Source: Haemonchus contortus (Eukaryota > Nematoda > Chromadorea > Rhabditida > Trichostrongylidae). Taken from it: a stretch of DNA of 64,000 nucleotides. The translations under genes and the position numbers were made by a program. Shown here piece by piece: positions 29,929 through 41,318 of the stretch (position 1 is its first letter; the number at the start of each line of letters is the position of its first letter). The notes under the pieces are model-generated. The model was not told the origin of the DNA, made no database searches, and was given only the letters and a program-made list of their open reading frames with translations. The stretch covers positions 28,951,929-29,015,928 of the forward strand of contig LS997567.1 in the NCBI GenBank assembly GCA_000469685.2, read 5' to 3'.

Positions 29929-32400
29929 GCTTATTTGAAGTGGTTGTGTTGTTTGTTGTTATGTTGATATATGGACCTCTGTCCAGATTTCATGTACGTT
30001 TTGTGCATGTAATAAATAATAATAAAATGTAGATGTTAAAGTGCAGATACCATCAGCTGGTGTGCTTAACTTGTTAAACCAACATAGGCGACATGAGAAC
30101 AGCAATTTGACATTCCAGCAACGGCAAGGGTTCAGAGAAATACGCGAGCTAAGATCTAGCGGCACAGTAAGAAGATAAGGGAGGAGAGTTTGTCGTTATG
30201 TCACAGCCCTTAGATCGTGCCATAATAGAAATTCACCTGCGAGATAAAACCACATATCGTCGTGCAACAGCTAAGAAATTTGCATCACAATGCAAGCGTC
30301 TCAACCATATTGCTCCATGTTGCCTGTTTTTTTACAGCTTGGTGAAGACACACAAACTTGCACCTACGCATTACTGCCAACGTCCGCGGGCACTTCCAAA
30401 ATAAGACCTATTATCAGTTGCGTGGGTAGACCGACCGATAGAATTTCATGATTTTTAAACTGTATAGTGAGCCAATTGTTGACTAAGGTCCCCTCACACC
30501 TGTCCAACACAAACCAATACCTTGAAAAAATGCGAAACTTGGGCCTCGGTTCAAGCTGCGTAATAGAGTCATTTGACGTCACCACGCTTTACACCAACGC
30601 CCGAAATGAACAAGCCCTACAAGCGCTATCTGAAATGTTGAATAATCACGGTAGGAGTATTGAGACTTTTGGGCTCGGTGAAGAGCGTATCATGACTCTC
30701 ATCGATGAATGTCTTGGTTGTAACATCTTCAAATGGTCAGGATCTTACTATGCTCAAATGAGAGGTTTGGCTGTGGGTCAATGATTAGCTCCCATACCGG
30801 CGATTTGCTTCATGAGCAGAATTGAAGAACCAGTACTGGCACGCTCACCGTTGATGCACTTTAGATATGTAGGTGACCGCTGCATTGTGACCTCAATACA
30901 GTCCGAAATGGATGATGCTTCCGTATAATGAATGAGCAGTCACCGTGTATCAGGCTCCCACGAGAAATACCACAAGATGATTGGCTCCCTATATCAAAAC
31001 TCAAATCAAAAATTCTTGCGGGATCGTACACGTTAAGTGGCACCGAAAGAGAAACTCGAAGAACATTTTCATTCGCACTACATCTGCGCATCCGTCCGCT
31101 GTCAAAAGCGCTGGTATCAGGAATATGTACAGGAGAGCTACGCGCATGTGCAGTGGTATGACAGAACGCGAAGAATCAAGACGATCAGCTCCTGGTATAG
31201 CTCGGTCGATTGGCTACGGTACCACATTATAAGAATGAAACTTACCACGCTGACAGGAAAAACACTTCACGCAGAAACAAACTTCCTTTATGTTTACCGT
31301 TCATCTCTGACAAGGTATCCGCTACAGTGCAACGGTGTATTTGGCCGACGTTTTCGTTTTTGTATTAGGCCGAAAACAGAACAAGAGCTCCGAAACACTT
31401 TCAGGTCCTTGAAGACGGCGAGTTAGTCGAAACGTCGGCTTAATAAACGGTTCCATCATAACAAACCTGTACGACAAAGCATTCTGAAATATTATGTGAT
31501 ATGCCCAGGTTCCGGGAAGACCGAACTTAGAAATCACTACAACGGTGTATTGTCCGAGCACAATTGAGCGATGATGTTAGTTGGCATTCCGCCTAGTAAC
31601 ATCAAACGCCAACTTATGAGGGACAGACTCTATGATGCGCAGCGCCTGGCAGAGAGTTGCATTACATGTCCAGATGGGAAAAATGGAGATTGCGCTTCTG
31701 TAGGCGTAATTTATCAGATCCAATGTGAGGCATGTAATTTAAGCTACATAGGGGAAACTGGAAGAATGTTATCAGTACGAATCAAGGAGCATCTTGCGGG
31801 TAAACGGCGCAGTAATGTGTTAGGGAAGCAAAGAGTAAAACAGCATGGTGGCAATGACTCCAACATCAGGTGTACAATATAAGCTCACGAGACAGAAATA
31901 TCGTCAAGGAAAGCGAGCGTTGGAAGCGTTCTGGATTTTAGTCAGAAATCCACATATGAACAGCCGAAATGGATGTGTGACAGTCACAAATGATCTCTTG
32001 CCATTTATGCATCACTGCGAGTTAGTTCTATGATCCGCAAAGGCGCTGATCCGCAATAACAATTTTATAGCATAGAGAAAGCGAAGTAAGATCAATCGCT
32101 ACTAGTGTACTAACCGTGTAGCGTAGTGCTACAGTTTGCGGTGGAAGTGAGGTGAGCTTATCTTTCGAATTCCGAGCATTTTTCGTGCATTCCTGATAGA
32201 ACGTCAGAAACGCCAGAGCGGAAGAATCGCTTGGTGAGGTAGTGTGCAATCAACAAGCTTTGAACCATTTTCATTCCTTCAAAAACGACGAGCACGTCGA
32301 AACGTTGGCCAGAATAACGACTCCACCTAACAACCTCGAGGGAGAGGCAAAATTAACAATTTCTAGAACAACAAAAATGCCGAACTTTCAAGATGAAAGA
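29929..32400 (+). pseudogene. Penelope-like element copy B, near full length but broken
   Basis: This plus-strand PLE starts with about 250 bp of apparent 5' region, then RT: RAIIEIHLRDKTTYRRATAK (30210-30270), RPIISCVGRPTDRIS, SFDVTTLYTN (30570-30600), NIFKWSGSYYAQMRGLAVGQ followed by a stop (30781), and a damaged motif C, RYVGDRC, where the family has RYIDDC. A 198-bp PLE tail interrupts it at 31342-31539. The GIY-YIG part follows at 31571-32033, with GVIYQIQC, SYIGETGRM, VRIKEHLAGKRR and RNPHMNSRN. A 3' region ends with CGAACTTTCAAGATG-like sequence near 32390. Several stops and shifts. It lies head to head with copy A. Confidence 0.8.
31342..31539 (+). mobile_element. 198-bp Penelope tail with 12-bp target-site duplication
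   Basis: CAACGGTGTATT occurs at 31330-31341 and 31540-31551. The DNA between matches the 3' region of the intact PLE (about 29050-29210): both contain CTTTCAGGTCCT, then a CGAAACGTCG motif, GGTTYCATCATAACAAACC, TTATGTGAYATGCCCAG and AAGACCGAAC. It is therefore a severely 5'-truncated PLE copy inserted in copy B, with the insertion duplicating 12 bp of copy B. Non-coding. Confidence 0.85.
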
Positions 32401-33620
32401 ACTTGGGATTTAGTATAGAGGAACTTTCACTACTCATCGCCTGACTCTCTCACTTATCGAATCTAATCAATCGTGATAGACTATGCAAGAGGATAGAGGG
32501 GTTTGTTCCTCTACCCTTCTTGTATAGAAAGTTGTAGAATGGTGTATGTATGTTTTGTAGACCACAAGCTCCTCGGTTAGCGTTGACGTTCTAGGTTCGC
32601 ATAATAATGATAAAAGTAGGGATGCGCAAACTGTGGAGAACACTCAGGAGGATGCTCGAAAGGTAAACTGGTGATGCGCGAGGGTAAAGTAGGGTTGGCC
32701 ATGGAAATAGCCCTTATGGGACAAAGTCATAGCGTAAACATACAAATTGCCTCGACAATGTAGATTATTCGATAATGATCAATACCGATCTAGGTGTTTC
32801 AACAATTACTCATCACTCAGTTCTCTTTGCTGTGTATAATTATCCAAATTGATAAGGGACACATGCGATGGTGTGAAAACTTATAACAGGGTTATCAACG
32901 AATAATGACAGGGTAGAAGGGGTGGGAACATTTGTACGATCGCATTCAATCGAGCTCTCCTCGCTCCTAGGCGATAGTGACCTCAATTAGGTGCGAACAC
33001 TTTGTGACAATTATGCTGCCTGCGCATCGTTACTATACGAGTCAAAACTTACTAATTAATGAGAATGATGACACCAAAAAATAAAGTTCTTACAGTAAAT
33101 AAGTACAATTTCGGCCGAGAGAATTCCAACATCACTGATTTCATGACTCTCATTCCAGTGCATGAATAAATTCAATACTCTTAGTCAGAGCCTCTGTAAG
33201 ATGAGAGAAGTCGGTTCATTTGCTGAGTAAGAATAAAAACCGAAACAGAACTCAAAATTCATAAATGAAAAACTCAGACATTTCTGCCTTTTACAAATCT
33301 TGACATCTTTATGCGGAACTAATGAATTCTAGGGCTAGTTGTTATTTGCTGCTGAACTTCATCGAGCCAAGGGAAATGTGCTTCCTTAGCGAAACGCTGA
33401 CTACTTGTGGACCCTAAAAAGAGATTCTCATGACATTTCTATTTTTTCAAATGAGTGAATATCCCTTTCTGGTTTACGAAGCCTCTATTTCTTTTGAGCG
33501 TATGAGGGCGGCTCGTGCCTCACAATTCAAATCCCATGATAAGTAAACTGAAATTGCCAAGTTGAATTGCCAAGTTGAGTCAAAGGGTGGTGGCCTCTCA
33601 ATAAAGAGCAGACCCAACCC
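32401..33620. other. No recognisable gene
   Basis: About 1.2 kb of AT-rich sequence with no frame of interest and no repeat shared with the rest of the window that I could find. Confidence 0.4.
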
Positions 33621-36600
33621 TCACTATATATAATCCACAAGTTTGGTGTGTCTGTTTGTTTGTTTGTTTGTTTGTTTGTATGTATGTATGTATGTATGTA
33701 TGTATGTATGTATGTATGTATGTATGTATGTATGTATGTATGTATGTATGTATGTATGTATGTATGTATGTATGTATGTATGTATGTATGTATGTATGTA
33801 TGTATGTATGTATGTATGTATGTATGTATGTATGTATGTATGTATGTATGTATGTATGTATGTATGTATGTATGTATGTATGTATGTATGTATGTATGTA
33901 TGTATGTATGTATGTATGTATGTATGTATGTATGTATGTATGTATGTATGTATGTATGTATGTATGTATGTATGTATGTATGTATGTATGTATGTATGTA
34001 TGTATGTATGTATGTATGTATGTATGTATGTATGTATGTATGTATGTATGTATGTATGTATGTATGTATGTATGTATGTATGTATGTATGTATGTATGTA
34101 TGTATGTATGTATGTATGTATGTATGTATGTATGTATGTATGTATGTATGTATGTATGTATGTATGTATGTATGTATGTATGTATGTATGTATGTATGTA
34201 TGTATGTATGTATGTATGTATGTATGTATGTATGTATGTATGTATGTATGTATGTATGTATGTATGTATGTATGTATGTATGTATGTATGTATGTATGTA
34301 TGTATGTATGTATGTATGTATGTATGTATGTATGTATGTATGTATGTATGTATGTATGTATGTATGTATGTATGTATGTATGTATGTATGTATGTATGTA
34401 TGTATGTATGTATGTATGTATGTATGTATGTATGTATGTATGTATGTATGTATGTATGTATGTATGTATGTATGTATGTATGTATGTATGTATGTATGTA
34501 TGTATGTATGTATGTATGTATGTATGTATGTATGTATGTATGTATGTATGTATGTATGTATGTATGTATGTATGTATGTATGTATGTATGTATGTATGTA
34601 TGTATGTATGTATGTATGTATGTATGTATGTATGTATGTATGTATGTATGTATGTATGTATGTATGTATGTATGTATGTATGTATGTATGTATGTATGTA
34701 TGTATGTATGTATGTATGTATGTATGTATGTATGTATGTATGTATGTATGTATGTATGTATGTATGTATGTATGTATGTATGTATGTATGTATGTATGTA
34801 TGTATGTATGTATGTATGTATGTATGTATGTATGTATGTATGTATGTATGTATGTATGTATGTATGTATGTATTGTATGTATGTATGTATGTATGTATGT
34901 ATGTATGTATGTATGTATGTATGTATGTATGTATGTCTGTATGTATGTATGTATGTATGTATGTATGTATGTTGTATGTATGTATGTTGTATGTATGTAT
35001 GTATGTATGTATGTATGTATGTATGTAGTTGTATTGTATGTATGTATTGTATGTATGATAGTGTATGTATGATATGTATGTATGTATGATGTATGTATGT
35101 ATGTATGTTATGTATGTATGTAAGTATGGTATCGTATGTTTGTATGTATGTATGTATGTATGTATTGTATGTATGTATGTATGTCTGTATGTATGTTATG
35201 TATGTATGTATGTATGTATGTAGTGTATGTATGTAATGTATGTCATGTATGTAGTATGTATGTATGTCTGTATGTATGTATGTATGTAGTGTTGTATGTA
35301 TGTATGTATGTATGTATGTATGTATGTATGTATGTATGTATGTATGTATGTATGTATGTATGTATGTATGTATGTATGTATGTATGTATGTATGTATGTA
35401 TGTATGTATGTATGTATGTATGTATGTATGTATGTATGTATGTATGTATGTATGTATGTATGTATGTATGTATGTATGTATGTATGTATGTATGTATGTA
35501 TGTATGTATGTATGTATGTATGTATGTATGTATGTATGTATGTATGTATGTATGTATGTATGTATGTATGTATGTATGTATGTATGTATGTATGTATGTA
35601 TGTATGTATGTATGTATGTATGTATGTATGTATGTATGTATGTATGTATGTATGTATGTATGTATGTATGTATGTATGTATGTATGTATGTATGTATGTA
35701 TGTATGTATGTATGTATGTATGTATGTATGTATGTATGTATGTATGTATGTATGTATGTATGTATGTATGTATGTATGTATGTATGTATGTATGTATGTA
35801 TGTATGTATGTATGTATGTATGTATGTATGTATGTATGTATGTATGTATGTATGTATGTATGTATGTATGTATGTATGTATGTATGTATGTATGTATGTA
35901 TGTATGTATGTATGTATGTATGTATGTATGTATGTATGTATGTATGTATGTATGTATGTATGTATGTATGTATGTATGTATGTATGTATGTATGTATGTA
36001 TGTATGTATGTATGTATGTATGTATGTATGTATGTATGTATGTATGTATGTATGTATGTATGTATGTATGTATGTATGTATGTATGTATGTATGTATGTA
36101 TGTATGTATGTATGTATGTATGTATGTATGTATGTATGTATGTATGTATGTATGTATGTATGTATGTATGTATGTATGTATGTATGTATGTATGTATGTA
36201 TGTATGTATGTATGTATGTATGTATGTATGTATGTATGTATGTATGTATGTATGTATGTATGTATGTATGTATGTATGTATGTATGTATGTATGTATGTA
36301 TGTATGTATGTATGTATGTATGTATGTATGTATGTATGTATGTATGTATGTATGTATGTATGTATGTATGTATGTATGTATGTATGTATGTATGTATGTA
36401 TGTATGTATGTATGTATGTATGTATGTATGTATGTATGTATGTATGTATGTATGTATGTATGTATGTATGTATGTATGTATGTATGTATGTATGTATGTA
36501 TGTATGTATGTATGTATGTATGTATGTATGTATGTATGTATGTATGTATGTATGTATGTATGTATGTATGTATGTATGTATGTATGTATGTATGTATGTA

Positions 36601-37384
36601 TGTATGTATGTATGTATGTATGTATGTATGTATGTATGTATGTATGTATGTATGTATGTATGTATGTATGTATGTATGTATGTATGTATGTATGTATGTA
36701 TGTATGTATGTATGTATGTATGTATGTATGTATGTATGTATGTATGTATGTATGTATGTATGTATGTATGTATGTATGTATGTATGTATGTATGTATGTA
36801 TGTTTGTATGGTATGGTTTAATGGTATGAAAACATCTCACTTTTGCTTCGAAAAAGTCTAGACACCGGGGAAAAATGTTTAAAGGTGGGGATTGGGTCAA
36901 GAAACCAGATGGTGGAGACTCATATGCTGTGGGCGTAGCTTTTGCAAAATGCGCGGTACTTCTCAGATATATTCATAACTCGATTCAATTAAGGCGCAGA
37001 GGCCAGGAAAAAATAAAAAAGAGTGAACAGGGCCTTTTGCGTGCTGGGCATGCGTAAGTTTAGCGGAGCCCCGCCCAAGGTGGGGTGGGGGGGGGGGGGC
37101 GTGGAAACGTTCTAGAGTGCGGGAAAAAAGTGGTTAGGGGTAAAAGAGCGAGTGTGGTCAAGTCCCAGAAGTGTGCGGCAATGCCACTAAAGTGGGCGAG
37201 GCTTAGACAAAAATTTATAACTCTATTCAGAAACTTTTGGGATGCGGCGAAAAGGAATTGAAGTGTAAAAGAACAAATGTGGTCAAATCCCAGAAGTGGA
37301 CGGAGTTGGCACTAAAGTGGGCGGAGCTTTGATCACAAATTTATAGCTCTATTCAGAGACGTTCTGGGACGCGGCAAAAGGGTA
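33621..37384 (+). mobile_element. Helitron-like non-autonomous element 1 (3' end missing)
   Basis: It begins TCACTATATATAATCC at 33621, like the 5' ends at 37385 and 49076 and similar to the TC...CTATATA starts known from nematode Helitrons. Then come a TGTT tract, a very long TGTA array, and a unique body (36820-37080) that is repeated at 39410-39660: AAGGCGCAGAGGCCAG, GGGCATGCGTAAG and AGCCCCGCCCA are common to both. Partial 128-bp units (37100-37380) follow. The element stops where another 5' end begins at 37385, so its hairpin and CTRR end are absent. No Rep/helicase is encoded. Confidence 0.5.
33677..36802. repeat. (TGTA)n microsatellite of about 3.1 kb
   Basis: Two apparently pure blocks, 33677-34872 (about 299 units) and 35292-36802 (about 378 units), flank about 420 bp (34873-35291) in which the same unit carries many 1-2 base insertions, losses and substitutions. 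A TTTG/TGTT lead-in sits at 33652-33676. The unit has no stop codon in any frame on either strand, so long ORFs (up to 1,100 codons on the minus strand) are artefacts. A tetranucleotide array this long is unusual. Confidence 0.98.
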
Positions 37385-37539
37385 TCTCTCTATATACAAT
37401 ACATGTGTCTGTTTATATGTATGTATGTATGTACCAAGCGGCTACGCACGCTCTCGCGCGCGCTAGGAGCTCTAGCCATGAGAGACGGAGCCGCATGAGC
37501 TGATTTCCAATATAGACCTTTATCGGCTTTACGAGTTTC

Positions 37540-38050
37540 CTCTCAAACCTCGTCTCCTGTGGGCGGAGTCTGGTCCACCCACCATAAGTGTTCCCATCCT
37601 GCCGCCTGTACTCCTACCAAGTTTGAACTTTGAAGGTCCATGGAGACATGAGTTATGAATTTTCGCACAAACTCTGCCCCTTGTGTGCGAAGTCCGGTTT
37701 TGCCACCCACCATAGGTGTTCCCATCCTACCGCCTGTCCTCCTACCAAGTTTGAACTTTGAAGGTCCACGGGGACATGAGTTATGAATTTTCGCACAAAC
37801 TCTGCCCCTTGTGGGCGGAGTCCGGTTTTGCCACCCACCATAGGTGTTACCATCCTACCGCCTGTCCTCCTACCAAGTTTGAACTTTGAAGGTCCACGGG
37901 GACATGAGTTATGAATTTTCGCACAAACTCCGCCCCTTGTAGGCGGAGTCTGGTTCTGCCACCCACCATAAGTTTTGCCACTATAGCGCCTGCACTCCTA
38001 CCACGTTTGAACTTTGTAGGTCCATGGAAACCGGAATTGTGGATTTTCGT
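37540..38050 (-). repeat. 128-bp minisatellite, about four copies
   Basis: GTTTGAACTTTG recurs at 37621, 37749, 37877 and 38005: exact 128-bp spacing. Each unit carries a GGGCGGAGTC box, CACCCACCATA, a CCGCCTG block and AATTTTCGCACAAAC or a variant. The two central units are almost identical, the outer ones diverge. The short ORFs at 37543-37725 and 37653-37853 are repeat artefacts. Confidence 0.9.
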
Positions 38051-38508
38051 ATATAAATGTAAGAAGGGATGTTAGCTTCGAGGCACGCTCCGCCCACTGT
38101 GGGCGGGCCTCCGCTCACGTCATTTATGCTGGAGACACCTCCGACAATGCTCCTCCCACATCAACTTTTTCCTGCTTTGATGGCTTTCTCCAAACCGAGT
38201 TATAAATTAAATGTTTTCATAAAGCATCGCATTTTTAGAGAACGCAACGCCCATCGGGGGTGGGTGTCCCCAGGTCGATCTATCTTACCAATGCACACCA
38301 CAAGCCACCTTTAAACCCCAATGTTGAGGCCGTCTTGTGATTGAATTTGAAATCATGGTCGTCAGTCCAGCTCATTTCGATGCACGCCACGCCCAGGCGG
38401 AACTTCGCCAAGCTGATGTATGTTTTATACTTCTGAAGACATGGCCCACCCATTTCACGCTTGACCCGGTCTCTCCAGGCAGATCTTAAGGAGGTAAGGA
38501 ATTTCGTG

Positions 38509-39262
<754 letters not shown>

Positions 39263-39699
39263 AAGCGCTTTGTAGTAAATAGGATGTATGTATGTATGTT
39301 TGTCTGTGTGTCACGTAGTCCGGTTTTGCCAAAGAAACAACTTTAGAAGTCGGGACAAGTTCGGGATCAGTGGAGCCTGGGACAAGATTAACAGTCAAAC
39401 ATCTTATTTTTGTCCGAAAAAGACCAGACACCGAGGAAAAATGTTCAAAGGTTAGGATTGGGTCAACAAACCAGACGGAGGAGACCCACGTGCAGTGGGC
39501 GGAGCTTTATAAAAATGGGCGGTACTTTTCAAATGTATTCATAACTGGATTCAATTAAGGCGCAGAGGCCAGAAAAAAAAGATGAGTGAGCAGCGCCTCA
39601 TGCGTGTTGGGCATGCGTAAGCTTTGTGAAGCCCCGCCCACGGTAGGCGGAGCGTGCGTTTAGACGAAGGCCACTTTTAAAAATGAACGCAACTTTGCT

Positions 39700-40060
39700 T
39701 GAAAACGTTCTAGAGTGGTTAGAGGTAATGGAACAAATGTGGTCAAATCCTAGAAGTGGGCGCGGTTGGCACTTAAGTGGGCGGGGCTCAGATCAAAAAC
39801 TTACAACTCTGTTCGGAAATGTTCTGGGATGCGGCAAAAAGGTGGCAAGGTGTAAAAGAACAAATGTGGTCAAATACCAGAAGTGTTCGTGATTGGCATC
39901 AATGTGGGCGGGGCTCAGATCAAAAATATACAACTCTGTTCGGAGACATTCTGGGTCGCGGAAAGAAAGTGGTAAGATGTAGTAGAACAAATGTGGTCGG
40001 ATTCCGCAACTAAGCGGGATTGGCACCGAGGTGGGCGGGGCTTACATCGAAATTATTAAG
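39700..40060 (+). repeat. 127-128-bp minisatellite, about three copies
   Basis: AACAAATGTGG recurs at 39732, 39859 and 39987. Each unit has GTGGGCGGGGCT, a TACAACTCTGTTCGGA or similar block, TTCTGGG and a GGTGGCAAGGTGT-like block. It shares its period and its GTGGGCGGRG box with the differently composed 128-bp array at 37540-38050. Related units are at 15660-15920, 37100-37380 and 49600-49960. Confidence 0.85.
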
Positions 40061-40068
40061 TCTCCTCA

Positions 40069-41318
40069 GATGTGTTTCAGAAAAAAAATGCCTCTAGAGG
40101 TAGCAGAAGTAATGTGGTTCGAAGTCTGAAGTAGGTGGCGTTTGCAAAGAGGGGGCGTGGCTGAGAACAAAATTATATACATCTGTCCTTCACCCTAACC
40201 CTGACGACATAGGTGTACAACTAGGGGATACCACTGAATTTTTTCAAAACTTATTAGTAGTCCCCTCTACGCAAGAGCAAACGCGCTACATTGACTTCAG
40301 TCCTTATAAAATAAATTCTACAATGGCCCGGCCACACAGGTGCGTACACTGTAGAGACGTGTAAATCCCTACAACTACCCAAAGGGGCTGTTCTTCCAAG
40401 GTTAGTGTTCATCACCACATACAGCCCAAACTACACAGGGTTTCTTCGACTACATGGACTGCAGAGGTATTTGATTCGGATACATCGGAGTACTCGTCAT
40501 GACCACACAGAGCCCCATTTCACATATCAAAAAAATGACGGCCGCGACAGAAGTGTCAGGGAAGGGGCTTAGATGATAAAAGTTCATAAAGAAAATCAGA
40601 AGCTTATGTGGCTTCGTCCCGTATGGCTAGAACCCCCAGCGCACGCAATAGCGTGCGTAGCCGCCTGGTATTAACTAAATGCATAGCTTCTGTAAAGGTT
40701 GCCTGATATCCTCAAGCGTGCGGAAATCTTTAAAAAGCGGATAGTTCAAACCACTTTTCTCCCATCCTGCAGGATCTTTAAACAGAAGTATATTGAATTC
40801 TCTTATTATGCATGGGAATGAAACTTGTGAAGCCAGTGTTGATGGAATTTTTCCTGTCGAAAAAATCTTGTTTTCTTTTAAAGCTCCACATCTTTACTGG
40901 TTTTCTTCTGATTATTTGATAAGTTTCAACCTGGTTAGCAAGGAAGAGCAGGAAGCATAATTATCACGGAGTCTTTGCTTTTGATCGAGGTCACTTTTCG
41001 CACCTAGCTGTGAGGATAGCTTAATTAAGTGCGATCGTACAAAAATCCGCACACCATCGTAAAAGTAACACTTTGATATCGGCCACACTAATGATAACGA
41101 ATGACCCTATTCCACTCTGAATGGAAATTATAACAACGTGTTTCATATTTGAATGCTACATATAAGAGGGCACTAGACACTCTTATCCGCATATCTGACA
41201 CCAGGCTTTGTTTGACAGTGAATGTTGTTACTTACCGTTGTATGGGTAAGTTCGACGGGCACTCTTTCACTTTTAAACTGCGCTCGTCAACAACCTTCCA
41301 TTACAACTGCCTACCCCT
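40069..41318. other. Helitron tail region and unassigned sequence
   Basis: Bases 40069-40600 lie between the minisatellite and the hairpin of Helitron-like element 2 and are non-coding. Bases 40669-41318 hold no recognisable gene or repeat. Confidence 0.4.

Noticed and set aside
33598..36900. A minus-strand ORF of 1,100 codons and six overlapping plus-strand ORFs of 460-560 codons
   Set aside because: They are translations of the (TGTA)n array. The unit contains no stop in any frame, so length means nothing.
37540..38050. Regularly spaced repeats that could suggest a CRISPR array
   Set aside because: The 128-bp units are contiguous tandem repeats without unique spacers, in a eukaryotic genome.
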